A stretch of 64,000 nucleotides of DNA, taken from NCBI GenBank assembly GCA_019448385.1, contig JAGTXO010000003.1, forward strand, positions 868,001-932,000. Direction: 5' to 3'. The stretch's first letter is position 1. Each line of letters starts with the position of its first letter. Positions 19,392 to 30,100 of the stretch are shown piece after piece. Source of the DNA: Diacronema lutheri. Taxonomy: Eukaryota; Haptophyta; Pavlovophyceae; Pavlovales; Pavlovaceae. The notes beneath the pieces were generated by a model. It saw only the letters and a list, made by a program, of their open reading frames with translations. It had not been told where the DNA came from and ran no database searches. The translations under genes and the position numbers were made by a program.

Positions 19392-19880
19392 GCCGCGAGC
19401 GCCGAGCGCGCGGCGCCGCGGCGCCCTGCCGTCGCCATGCCGTGCGCGCGTGGCGGCGAGCGCGCCGCATCAGCACACGAACGGCATTCGCCCCGATGGT
19501 CCGACGAGGCCGAAGCACACCCTGCCGCTGTCAACCCCAGTCATGAGTATAGATGGTCAAGCCAAATCCGATCAGGGGCACGAGTGAGCGCCCCGAGTGC
19601 AGCGCGGGCCGTTCGGAAGGACGATCTTGTGAGGGAGCTCTTCGCTTTTGGCGAGCGCGGGAGCACGACGCGCAGCGTTGCTGCGGCGGCGTGCGGGCGG
19701 CGAGCAGCGGTCGGGCTGCTCGAGACGAGGCCGGAGCAGACGGCGCCGTGGCCGCCGGCGCAGGTGACGCGCGCCGACGAGCCGTAGCGAGCGTCCGTGA
19801 TCCGCTCGGCGGTTGGAGCGGGCCGGCTGGTGCGGCGCGCTCGGCCGTGGGCGGCGGCGTGCACGGGCGTGCCGAATGCG
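19392..19880. other. ~490-bp spacer between convergent genes, no gene recognised
   Basis: The plus-strand mitochondrial membrane gene and the minus-strand peptidase gene end on either side. Frames crossing this region are open only because the DNA is GC-rich, and none has a sensible start or recognisable content. It should contain both 3' UTRs. Confidence 0.4.
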
Positions 19881-20624
19881 TTATGCGTCGCCAGCCGCGC
19901 GCGACCTGGGCAGAGCCCGCAAAGCGTCGCCACCCGCGCCGCCCGCGCCGCCGTGCGCTCCGCGAGCGACGGCATCGGCGGCGAGCGGGCTCGCACCCGC
20001 CACGCGCGGCGTACTAAAGGGCTCGCGCACGCTGTCGCTGTACCGGAGCGTCGCGGGCGTCTCCTTGCGCGCCGGCACCGCGCCGGCCTCGTGCAGCGGC
20101 CAAAGCTTGACGAGCACGCGGCTTTGCACGAGCGCGAGCGGGACGGGTCCGTAGTTGCGCGAGTCCATCGAGTTGCGCCGATTGTCGCCCTCGAGCCAAA
20201 TGTGCCCGGCGGGCACGGCGCTCTGCTCGTGCCACGCATAGTCACGGTGGAAGCCGTCGAGCTCGTCGCCCGGCATCCCGACGATCCGCTTGCACACCGT
20301 CTGACCGACGTTAGTCGGCGACTTGCACACGACCACATCGCCGTGCTTGAGGCGGCGGAGGCGCGGACTGAGCTTGTCGCAAAGCACAATGTCGCCAACC
20401 GTGTTAAATGTGGGCATCATCGACGGCCCGACGCACATGGTGATGTCAAGCAGGTAAGATTGGCAGCACATGAGCACGCCGCCAAACTTGGCGTACGCCC
20501 ACACGCGGCCGACAAACTCGTCGATGGGCGTGGCTTCGGGCTGGAGAGGCACATCGCCAAGCCCGGCGAGCAGCCGGCGGCGCGTAAAGCGCACCCATGC
20601 GAGTGCCCGCCGGCCGGTGAGCAT
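19881..20624 (-). CDS. Mitochondrial inner membrane protease subunit 1-like (S26 signal peptidase)
   Basis: The protein is 247 aa from the ATG at 20624. After a basic N-terminus comes a hydrophobic segment at about residues 44-62 (AKFGGVLMCCQSYLLDITMC), then GPSMMPTFNTVGD with the catalytic Ser at about 68. VCKRIVGMPGDE follows with the general-base Lys at about 112. Next come VPAGHIWLEGDN and NSMDSRNYGPVPLALV, the family's box D and E signatures. This layout and length fit Imp1, which trims intermembrane-space sorting signals, better than bacterial LepB, which has two membrane spans. The C-terminal 55 residues beyond the catalytic core are Ala/Gly-rich and poorly conserved. The gene is head-to-head with the CXXC gene, with 157 bp between start codons. 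Confidence 0.88.
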   Translation of the reverse strand: MLTGRRALAWVRFTRRRLLAGLGDVPLQPEATPIDEFVGRVWAYAKFGGVLMCCQSYLLDITMCVGPSMMPTFNTVGDIVLCDKLSPRLRRLKHGDVVVCKSPTNVGQTVCKRIVGMPGDELDGFHRDYAWHEQSAVPAGHIWLEGDNRRNSMDSRNYGPVPLALVQSRVLVKLWPLHEAGAVPARKETPATLRYSDSVREPFSTPRVAGASPLAADAVARGAHGGAGGAGGDALRALPRSRAAGDA

Positions 20625-20781
20625 ACGCGCCCTCGCTCAAAAGCGCCGGCGCGGCCGGGCGCGCGCGGCCCACGTGGCACAGCGATGGCGGGAGCGAGCG
20701 AGAAAGAAGCGGGTCGTAAGGATTTAAGTTTTTGCCGTAGGCGTGTGAGAGCGGGGGCAAGCAGGGGGGAGTGTTGGTTGG

Positions 20782-21818
20782 ATGAGCGAGGTCGAGGCGG
20801 CGCAGGACGAGGGGGTGGCGGCGGCGGCGGCGGTGGCGGCGGCAGTGGCGGCGGCGGAGGTAGCGGCAGCGGCGGCAGCAGCAGCGGCGGCAGAGAAGGC
20901 GCGCTCGCGCCTCTCCCGCTGCGGCGCGTGCAACAACTGCAACCGCAGAGACTGCGGCCTGTGCGTCAACTGCGTCGACAAGCCAAAGTTTGGTGGCCCA
21001 GGTGCGCGCGCGCGCGCGCCTTCGCGGCGCGCGCGGCGCGACGCACCCTTCAAGGCCACGCATCCCCCACCTCCGCTCGACCCACCCGCCCTCGCGCGCG
21101 CGTTCACGCTCGTCCCTCCCCCCCCGCACGCGCGTGCGCACCCGTCCTGTCGCGTCCCTCACCGCACCCGGCCGCGCGCGCCCCGCAGGCATCAAAAAGC
21201 AGGCGTGTATCGCGCGCAAGTGCCTCAACATGCAGGCGCGCGAGGAGTCCGCCGAGGGCGGCGGCGACGACGCGGCGCAGGCGCGCAAGCGCCCCAAGCC
21301 CGCCCAGCCTCCAACAGCTGCGCCGGGCAGCGCGGCGGCCGGTGACGGCGAGCGCGCGCAGGCCGACGCCGTTGGCGCGGCCAAGGCGCCGCGCTCGCAC
21401 TCGGATGAGAACAATTCGGAGTCGAACGCGGCGGGCATGGACACGGACGAGATTGCGCCCGGCGTCGCGGCCGCGCGTAAGGAGCACAAGGATGCCACGT
21501 GGGCGGGCAACACGGATGTGTTGCTCGACTACCTCGTCCGGCGCAAGGGGCGCACTGAGGGCTGGAAGCGGCTGCGCGAGACCGACCTCGAGGAAGGCCG
21601 CGCGCTTGACGTCGGCGGCGACTGGCCGTGGGCGGACAAGACCGCGCTCGAGGTGCGCGCCGCGCGCCGCCCCTGCCCATTCAAATTTTGGCCCATTTCG
21701 AATTTTGGGCGCCGCGTCGCCGCGCGTCGCGCCGCAGGAGGAGTTCATCTCGATGAACGACCGCCATAGGCGCGAGTCGAACACGGCGCCCAACCTCAAC
21801 GCCCTCCTCGTCCACTAG
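20782..21818 (+). CDS. CXXC zinc-finger protein (three exons)
   Basis: The exons are 20782-21001, 21189-21652 and 21738-21818. Both introns begin GTGCGC and end GCAG, and their phases fit, giving 254 aa. Splicing joins CGACNNCNRRDCGLCVNC plus DKPKFGGPG to IKKQACIARKC. This is a complete zf-CXXC with all eight Cys and the KFGG motif, of the kind that binds unmethylated CpG in Dnmt1, Cfp1 and MLL proteins. A run of Ala encoded by GCGGCG repeats precedes the finger. After it come a basic patch (RKRPKPAQ), an acidic linker and a helical C-terminus (NTDVLLDYLVRRKGRTEGWK). No catalytic domain follows, so it is probably a CpG-targeting adaptor in the nucleus. The zinc finger is clear, but the partner proteins are unknown. 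Confidence 0.88.
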
Positions 21819-22358
21819 CGCCGCACCATGCGCGCGAATCGAATGAGGCGCGGCCGCCGGTCCTGCGCCGCCGAGCATATACCGCCCGTCGGCGCGCCAC
21901 CGGACGGCCGCACGGCGCGGCGCGGCCGTGCGCGCAGAACTGCCCTTGGTGCTGCGCGCACGCTCGCGTCGGCGCGCGCGGCGCCCGGCCCACGCCTCCG
22001 CGCGGCTCGCTCGGCGCGTGCGGCTTCCCGTCGCCCTCGTCTTCTCGGAATGATCCCTCGGAGTCCGGATCTTTCCCTCGTCCAATCTCGCTTGGTCTCA
22101 GGCTGTTGTTGAAATCCGTATGGGGATATCGGCCGGATTTGAAGCACAATGCGCTCATGACTCATCAACAACGCGCGGGATGCCGATGATCAGCGTTCAC
22201 AGCGAGTGCAATTCAAAATCTCGAATGTGCCGAGATAGTATCACGGTGGTCGTGGTGAGCGTCTCGTGGCCGGCGCCTCGTGTGGCGTCACAGCGCGCGG
22301 GGCCCGTCCGACCGTCGCAAGAAGCAAGGCGTGTGTGCCACGCCTCGCGCGGGCACGC
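21819..22358. other. 540-bp spacer between convergent genes, no gene recognised
   Basis: This lies between the CXXC and alpha-tubulin stops. The left half is GC-rich and open in several frames without convincing content. The right half (about 22060-22260) is the most AT-balanced DNA in the area and holds no recognisable gene, RNA or repeat. It probably contains both 3' UTRs. Confidence 0.4.
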
Positions 22359-23714
22359 CTAGTACTCCTCGCCCTCCTCCTCGCCCGCGCCCTCGGCCGA
22401 CTCGGCGCCGACCTCCTCGTAGTCCTTCTCGAGCGCGGCAAGGTCCTCGCGCGCCTCGGAGAACTCGCCCTCCTCCATGCCCTCGCCGACGTACCAGTGG
22501 ACAAAGGCGCGCTTGGCGTACATGAGGTCAAACTTGTGGTCGATGCGCGAGTAGAGCTCGGCGAAGGCCGTCGAGTTGGCCTCCATCGTGACGGCGCGCA
22601 TCACCTTTGCGAGGTCGCCGCCCGGCACGACGGTCGGCGGCTGGTAGTTGATGCCGCACTTGAAGCCCGTCGGGCACCAGTCGACGAACTGGATGGTGCG
22701 CTTCGTCTTGATCGTGGCGATGGCCGCGTTCACGTCCTTGGGCACGACGTCGCCGCGGTACATCATGCAGCAAGACATGTACTTGCCGTGGCGCGGGTCC
22801 ACCTTGACGAGCTGCGACGCGGGCTCAAAGACGGCGTTCGTTATCTCGGCGACGGACAGCTGCTCGTGGTAGGCCTTCTCGGCGGAAATGATGGGTGCGA
22901 AGGAGGAGAGGACGAAGTGGATGCGCGGGTACGGCACCAGGTTGGTCTGGAACTCGGTCAGGTCGACGTTGAGCGCGCCGTCGAAGCGGAGCGACGCGGT
23001 GAGGCCTGAGATGATCTGCGCGACGAGCCGGTTGAGGTTCGTATAGGTCGGGCGCTCGATGTCGAGGTTGCGGCGGCAGATGTCGTAGAGGGCCTCGTTG
23101 TCGACCGTGAACGACACGTCCGAGTGCTCGAGCAGCGAGTGCGTCGAGAGCACCGTGTTGTACGGCTCGACGACGGCGGTCGAGATCTGCGGCGACGGGT
23201 AGATCGTGAACGTCAGCTTCGACTTGCGGCCGTAGTCGACGGAGAGGCGCTCGAGGAGGAGCGAGGAGAGGCCCGAGCCGGTGCCGCCACCGACGGCGTT
23301 GAACACGAGGAAGCCCTGCAGGCCCGTGCAGTTGTCCGCGAGCTTGCGGATGCGGTCGAGCACGAGGTCGATGATCTCCTTGCCGACCGTGTAGTGGCCG
23401 CGCGCGTAGTTGTTGGCGGCGTCCTCCTTGCCCGAGATGAGCTGCTCGGGGTGGAAGAGCTGGCGGTACGTGCCCGTGCGCACCTCGTCGATCACCGTTG
23501 GCTCGAGGTCGATAAAGACGGTGCGCGGCACGTGCTTGCCCGAGCCGGTCTCCGAGAAGAAGGTGTTGAACGCGTCGTCGCCGCCGCCGATGGTCTTGTC
23601 GGACGGCATCTGGCCGTCGGGCTGGATGCCATGCTCGAGGCAGAAGAGCTCCCAGCACGCGTTGCCAAACTGGATGCCGGCCTGGCCCATGTGGATGCAG
23701 AGGCACTCACGCAT
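22359..23714 (-). CDS. Alpha-tubulin
   Basis: The protein is 451 aa from the ATG at 23714 ([20 protein letters not shown]). Diagnostic features include [14 protein letters not shown], which keeps the acetylatable Lys40, [16 protein letters not shown] (the GTP-binding tubulin signature), the [15 protein letters not shown] region and the acidic tail ending EEGEEY with a C-terminal Tyr for detyrosination. The catalytic Glu254-type residue ([16 protein letters not shown]) marks it as alpha. The MREC start is the post-2021 tubulin autoregulation tetrapeptide. Small differences from animal or plant consensus occur, such as SFTVDNEAL. It polymerises with beta-tubulin in cytoplasm and flagella. It has no intron. 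It is divergent from the giant polycystin-like gene across a 413-bp spacer. Confidence 0.98.
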   Translation of the reverse strand: MRECLCIHMGQAGIQFGNACWELFCLEHGIQPDGQMPSDKTIGGGDDAFNTFFSETGSGKHVPRTVFIDLEPTVIDEVRTGTYRQLFHPEQLISGKEDAANNYARGHYTVGKEIIDLVLDRIRKLADNCTGLQGFLVFNAVGGGTGSGLSSLLLERLSVDYGRKSKLTFTIYPSPQISTAVVEPYNTVLSTHSLLEHSDVSFTVDNEALYDICRRNLDIERPTYTNLNRLVAQIISGLTASLRFDGALNVDLTEFQTNLVPYPRIHFVLSSFAPIISAEKAYHEQLSVAEITNAVFEPASQLVKVDPRHGKYMSCCMMYRGDVVPKDVNAAIATIKTKRTIQFVDWCPTGFKCGINYQPPTVVPGGDLAKVMRAVTMEANSTAFAELYSRIDHKFDLMYAKRAFVHWYVGEGMEEGEFSEAREDLAALEKDYEEVGAESAEGAGEEEGEEY

Positions 23715-24127
23715 TGTTGAAGGCGAGGGTCGGGGGGTTTGAGAGGGTCTGCGCGGCGGCACGCGCGAGCGGTGACGGCGCGAGCGGCGAGGCGATGAGG
23801 CGCGGGGGGCGCGCGAGCGGCACGCGTACATGCGCGCGCAGCTGACCAGGGCGCGCGGGCGCGCGCGCGCGTGCGCGGCGCGGTGCGGGGCGCGCGCGCG
23901 CCGGGGCTCCTCACCTCTGGGATGTCGGTGAGAGCTGCAATGCTCAAACGGGCGATTTGGTCCGCGCCGAGGAACGGACCCGGAAAACCGACAAACTGAC
24001 AGCCGGAGTGGTCCGGAGGACCACTTTCCAAAAGCGGCGATGGCTGCACGGGCCTAAACCGCGCGATAGGTCGTTACACGTTTTCAACCGGGAGTATTCA
24101 TATCTATCGCGCCCCATGGCGGCCTGA
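23715..24127. promoter_or_regulatory. Divergent promoter region between alpha-tubulin and the polycystin-like gene
   Basis: There are 413 bp between two ATGs. A near-perfect palindrome, AGTGGTCCGGAGGACCACT, lies at 24007-24025. It has an 8-bp stem and a 3-nt centre and could be a factor-binding site or hairpin. The flanking 24030-24115 is less GC-rich than the rest and contains TTCATATCTAT near the polycystin-like start. The position fits shared control of two flagellum-linked genes, but this is inference. Confidence 0.45.
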
Positions 24128-27100
24128 ATGCCCAGTCCGCTTGCGCTCGTCGTGCTGCTGTCGGCGGGCGTCGGCCTGGTGCCGTCGCCGCCGCCTCCGT
24201 CATCGCCGCCGCCGCTGACGCAGTTCTTCTCGACCCTCCGCGTCGGCGCCGAGAAGACCGTCACGGGCGCGCACGCGTCGTTTGGCCGCTCCCTCGCGCC
24301 GCTCGGCGCGCGCGCGGATGGCACGCGCGGACTGCTCGTCGGCTCACCGACGGCAAGCTCGACGCAGGGCAAAGAGGATGGCGAGGTGTCCCTCGTTTAT
24401 TTGAACACCGATGGTTCGGTCGCGTCGCGCACGCCGATCAACGCGGACACGCCCGGCCTCGCGACCTTGCCGTTCGATTATGATAACTTTGGCGACGGCG
24501 TCGGCCTGCTCGGCGACATCTCGGGCGACGGCGTGGCCGATCTGATTGTCGGCGCGCCCGGCTACGGCGTGGGCTCCCGCGGCGCCGCTTGGGTGCTGCG
24601 CATGCGCGCGGACGGCACGGTGCTTGGCGATGCGGTCATCCAGCCGGGCGGAGAGCTGGACGACCTCGACCGCTTCGGGTACAAGGTGGCGGGGCTAGGC
24701 GACGTGTCGGGCGACGGCATCCCGGACGCGATTGTCGGCGCCTACCTCGACGACGACGGCGGGCCCGACCGCGGCGCCGCGTACGTGCTCTTTTTGAACG
24801 TGGACGGGAGCCTCCAGTCCTACACCAAAATCTCGTCGACGCGCGGCGGGCTCACCGGCCCGCTCGACGACGCGGACTGGTTCGGCTCGAGCGTGGCCGG
24901 GCTGGGCGACGTGTCCGGCGACGGCATCCCCGACTGCGCTGTTGGCGCGCGCCAGGACGACGACGGCGCGGCTGACGCCGGCGCAGTGTACGTGCTGCTG
25001 CTTGGCGCCGACGGCACAGTCGTCGGCGAGCGCAAGCTGTCGGCGACGCGCGGCGCGCTCGGACTCGTCCTCGCGGCGGGCGGCGCGTTCGGCGACGGTC
25101 TGGGCGGCGCGGGTGACCTCGAGCCCGCCGACGGCGTGCCTGACCTCCTCGTCGGCGCGCACGCGGACGGCGGCGCGACGGTCGGCGCGATGTACCTCAT
25201 CTACTTGCGCGCCGACGGGAGCGCGAAGAGGACGGTGCGGATCGGCGCCGGGGATGGCGGGCTTGTCGGGCCGCTCGTGCCGGGCGATTTCTTCGGCTTC
25301 GCCGTCGCCGCGCTCGGCGGCATCGGCGCCGCTTCGGGCGGCGTGCCGGCGCTGGCGGTCGGCACGCTCTCGGGCCGAGTCTTCGTCCTCAGCATGGCGG
25401 CCGTCGCGCCGCCCAGCCCGCCGGCGCTTGCGCTGCCCGCGCCACCGCCGCGCCCGCCGCCCAGCCCGCCGCCCAGCCCGCCGCTCAGCCCGTCGCCCAG
25501 CCCGCCGCCGCCGCGCTTGCCGCCCAGCCCACCGCCGCCGCGCCCGCCGCCCAGCCCACCGCCGCCGCGCCCGCCGCCCAGCCCGCCGCCGCCGCGCCCG
25601 CCGCCCAGCCCGCCGCCGCCCAGCCCGCCGCCCAGCCCGCCACCGCCCAGTCCGCCGCCCAGCCCGCCACCGAGCCCGCCGCGGCCCGCGCCGCCGCCGC
25701 CCAACCCGCCGCCGCGCCCACCGCCGCGCCCGCCGCCGAGCCCGCCGCCACCGCGCCCGCCGCCGTACACACCGCCGCCCAGACCGCCGCCCAGCCCGCC
25801 ACCGAGCCCGCCGCCGCCTGCGCCGCCGCCGCCGCTCCCGCCCCCTCGCCCACCGCCGCGCCCGCCGCCGAGCCCGCCGCCGAGCGCGCCGCCGCGCAAT
25901 CCGCCGCCCAATTCGCCCCCGCCACGCCCGCCGCCCAGCCCGCCACCGAGCCCGCCGCCGCCTGCGCCGCCGCCGCCGCTCCCGCCCCCTCGCCCACCGC
26001 CGCGCCCGCCGCCGAGCCCGCCGCCGCGACCACCGCCGCGCCCGCCGCCGCGCCCGCCGCCCGCGCCGCCGCCCTCGCCTCTCCCGAAGCCCCCGCCACG
26101 CCCGCCGCCACGCGCGCCGCCAGGGCCACCGCCGAGGCCACCGCCGGCGCCACCGCCGAGGGCGCCGCCGCGCCCGCCGCCCAGCCCGCCGCCCAGCCCT
26201 CCACCGCCCTCGCCACCCCCGCGCGCGCCGCCGAGCCCACCGCCGCCAGCCCGCCCGCCGCCGAGCTCGCCGCCTAGCCCGCCGCTCAGCCCGCCGCCCA
26301 GCCCGCCAGCGTCACCTCTGCACACGCCTCCATCTTTGCTGCCGCCCGGCGCGTCGCCGAGCCAGCCGCCGCCCAACCCGCCGCCCAGCCCGCCGCCCGG
26401 CCCGCCGCCCAGCCCGCCGCGCAGCCCGCCGCCCTCGCCGCAGCTTCCGCCGCAGCCAAGCGGCCCACCGTTGCGACCACCGCCGCTGCTGCCGCCACGG
26501 CCGCCACCGCCGCCACCGCCATCGCCGCGACCACCGCCGAGCATGCCGCCTCTGCCCGCCACCCCGCCGCCACGTGCGCTGCCGAGCTCGCCGCCTCCGC
26601 CGCCGCGCCAGCCGCCACCGCCGCCGCCAGCACCGCCGCTTCGCGCGGTGCTCGTTTCAGAGAGCGTCACCGTCACCGTCACCGTCACCACCGCGCGCCT
26701 CGCGAGCCACAACGCCTCCGAGCTGCTCGTCTGGTGGCGGACCGCGAGCATGCGGGCGTGCGCCGACGCCGAGCCCTCCGCGGCCCTCGGCGGCGCGGTG
26801 GCCCTCGCGTCGAGCGAGGGCACGGCGGCGGACGGTGCAGACGACGGTAGCGCGCCGTGGTCGCCGGATCGCGTCGCGAGCTTTGTCGTGCGCGTCGCGT
26901 CGCTTGGACTTCGCCTCTGCTACGCGCCGGCGCCGCTCGCGCCGTCGGGAAGCTTCAATGCATCGCCCGCGACGGCCGCGGGCGCGGGCGCCGGCGCGGC
27001 TGAGCTCGGCGGCGTGGTGCTCGACGTGCTGACGCTCGACGGGCCAGCGCGCACCATCACCATCGCGGCGGCGGATGGGGCGACGGACGGCGCCGCGCCC

Positions 27101-30100
27101 GCCATGCCCGCCGTCACGCGCGTTGCGCTCGCCGGCGTCGGCGTCGGGCATGGTGACGAGGTGGCCTTCCTGGGCGCGGACGGGGAGGCGGACGCGGGGC
27201 TTGGCGGATCGAACGATAACGGTCACGCAAACGACACCGCGACTGAAGGCCTCGCGCGCGCGCGCGCGCGTTGCGCGGCGCTGTGGCCCGCCGCCGGCGG
27301 ACCAGGCGACGGGTCCGGCGAGCTGGCCGGCGCGTACGCGTCCGGACTCGCCGCGCTCGTCGACGCGGACATGCGCGTGACGCTCGCGCCCGTCGCCGGC
27401 GCGCTTGGCCTGCGCGCATGCTACCGCTTTCGAGGCGCGCGCACGGGCGACCTTTTCGCGCACGTGCGGCTCGACGTGCTGAGCGTCGCGCGCTCGTCGG
27501 CCAACGACGCGCCGGCGGTGTTGGTGGAGGGTGAGCGCAACGCCGTTGCGCTGCGCGGCGTTGGCCTCGCGCCCGGCGACCGAGCATTCTGGGCTGCGCC
27601 CGCCGGCGCGGGCGACGACGACAACGCGTTGGCGGCGGCGCCGTGCGCGCGCGGCGCGCTCGAGCTGTTTGGCGGAGTGCAGGCGCCGGTCGTGTCGGCA
27701 GATGACGGCGACGGCGGCGCGGCGGTGGCGGCGGTGATCCACTTTGGCGCGCTGCGCGGCGCGGCGCTCGCGGCGCGCGCGTCGGCCGGCGCTGTCACGC
27801 TAGCCTCCGCACCACTCCTCACCCTCTGCTATCAGCCCGCCGCGCTTGCGCCGCTCGCGACGGGCGACCAGTCTGCGCCGCCGGACGGTGACGGCGCGTG
27901 GGCCTCCTTCTTCCACCTCGCGCACGTGCGCGCGCGCATCGGCGCGGTCACCGGCCCGGCCACGTCCTCCGCCGTCGTCGGCGCGAGCGCGCGCGTGAGC
28001 GTCGCGCTCGAAGGTTCGGGCGTTTCGTCGGGCGATGGCGCCTTTTGGGCAATGCCGGCGGCGAACACGAGCAGCCGCGCGGCGGGCTGCGCGCCGCTGC
28101 GTGCCAACGCCGCGTGGGGCGGCGAGCTGCTCGTCGACGCGCGCGGCGCGATCGAATTTGCGCTCAGCGGCGTGGACGGCGCGCGCGGCCCGCTCGCGCT
28201 GTGCGTGCGCTTTGGGCCGGCAGGCTGGGCGGGCGCGGAGCCATTCCGGCTGTACGACGGCGTGCAGCTCGAGCTCCTCGCGCTGGCGGGCGTGCATCCG
28301 CGCTTCGCCCTCGCCGCCGGCGCGTCCGCCGCTCCGGCCGCCGCGTTGACCGGCGCGCCGGCCACTCCCGGGCCTTCCGACGGCGAGCTGTTCCGATTCC
28401 AAGGCGTCGGAATTTCCGACAGCGACCGCGCCTTTTGGCTCGCGCCGGGCGCGCCGGACTCGGAGTGCGCCGAGGGCGGCGCGCGCGCCGCCCTCGGCGG
28501 CGAGCAGCCGCTGCGCGCGCTCGGCGCGGCGGCCGACGCGCCCGCACCGGACGCGGACGGGGGCGCAACGCACGGCGCGCGCTTTGCGTTCGGGAGCGCG
28601 GCGGGCGCGGAGGGGCTGCGGCTGTGCTTCAGTTTTGGCGGACACCCGTTCTTTGTCGTGCCGACGGTGACGCTCGGCCTGCTCGCGCCCACTTCGCCCG
28701 CGCTGAGCATCGCGATCGAAAGCGAGCGGCTCGTCGTAACGTTTGGCGGGTTCGGGGTCGCGCCCGGGGACAAGGCGTATTGGGCGCAGCCGATGAACGA
28801 GACGACGAGCGACGGTGACGACGGCGACGATGAGGGCGCGCGCGGCTGCGGCACGCGCCCACCCGCGCTCAACTCGACCATCGCGCTCATCGCAGCCGAC
28901 GGCACCGCGGCGTTCACGCTGCGCGGAGACATCGCGCCTGCGCTCGAGCTTTGCTACCGCTTCGCCTCGCGCGATGGCGGCGATGGCGACGCGCCGCTGC
29001 CGTGGCGGCGGTATGCGGGCATGTTGCTCGCCGTCACGCACCCGCGCGACCCGTTCGCGCGCGCATCCGTCCGGTCGGTGCTGCCGACGGGCGGCGCGTT
29101 GCGCGAGAGCAACACACTCGTCACCGTCGTCGGCGCCGGCTTCGAGGCCGCGGCCCTGCAGGCGGAGCTTATTCGCTGCCGCCTGGGCGACGAGGCGCCG
29201 ACGGTTGCGGTGAGCGTCACGCCCACGCACGTCCTCTGCGCCGTGTCCCCCAGTGTGGGCAGCGGCGGCGGCGGCACGGGCGCAGGCAGCGGCCCACCAC
29301 TCGCGGGCGTGGCGGGCGCGCTTCCGTTGTCCTTGTTCTCGGCGGAGGCCAATGCGTCGACCGGAGAGCCGCTCTTCGCGCCGATCGTCGTGCGCGTGGC
29401 GTTCGGCGCGTACGAGCTCGACGACGTGCGCATCGTCGCGCTCGAGCCCGTCGCGCTGCCGCTCGGCGCGGACGGCACGCGCCTCGCGCTCACCATCGAC
29501 GGCCTCGTCGACTTTGGTCGGCTGACCGTACGTTTCGTCCTGCCGGCGCAGGCGGGCGGGCCCGTTGACGTGCCGGCGGTGTGGACGGACGCCGCGTTGC
29601 CCGTGCTCGTGTGCGCGGCGCCGCACATCCCGCCCACGCTCGCGCCCGGCCCAGTCCAAGTGCGCCTCTCGCTCGACGGCCAGGCGTTCACGCATGCCGC
29701 CAACTCGGCGTCGATCACCTTGTACGCCGCCGCCGCGCGCGCGGTGCTGCCGCGCGGCGCGCCGGCGAGCGCGCGCGGGCGAAGTCCGGCGCTCGCGCTG
29801 ACGGTGGCGGGCGAGGGCTTTGTGCACGTGGCGCATGGCGCCGCGCTCGCGCCCGCGGCGCGCTGCCTCTTCGTGCCGCCGGACGGCACGGCGCGCGGTC
29901 CGGGCGCGCTCGGTGCTTGGACGTCGGTGGCAACCGTCCGCTCGTCGAGCGAGGTGACGTGCGCGCTGCCCGCCACGCTGCCCGTCGGGCCGCGCTTCTC
30001 GCTCGAGCTCTCGCTCAACGGCGGCGCCGCCCTCGACGCGCCACTCGCGCCGCGCGCGCGCGCGCCCGACCTCGTGCCGACGGCGCTTGATGCGATCGAA

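Noticed and set aside
21815-22171. Possible 118-codon minus-strand gene in the CXXC/tubulin spacer
   Set aside because: It is open mainly because of GC content, is Arg/Ala-rich and has no motif. Its start lies in the AT-balanced patch, but nothing supports coding.
25201-26823. Long Gly-rich frame opposite the polyproline rod
   Set aside because: It is the reverse complement of proline codons (CCN read as GGN). It has no independent features, and the plus strand shows clear domains on both sides.
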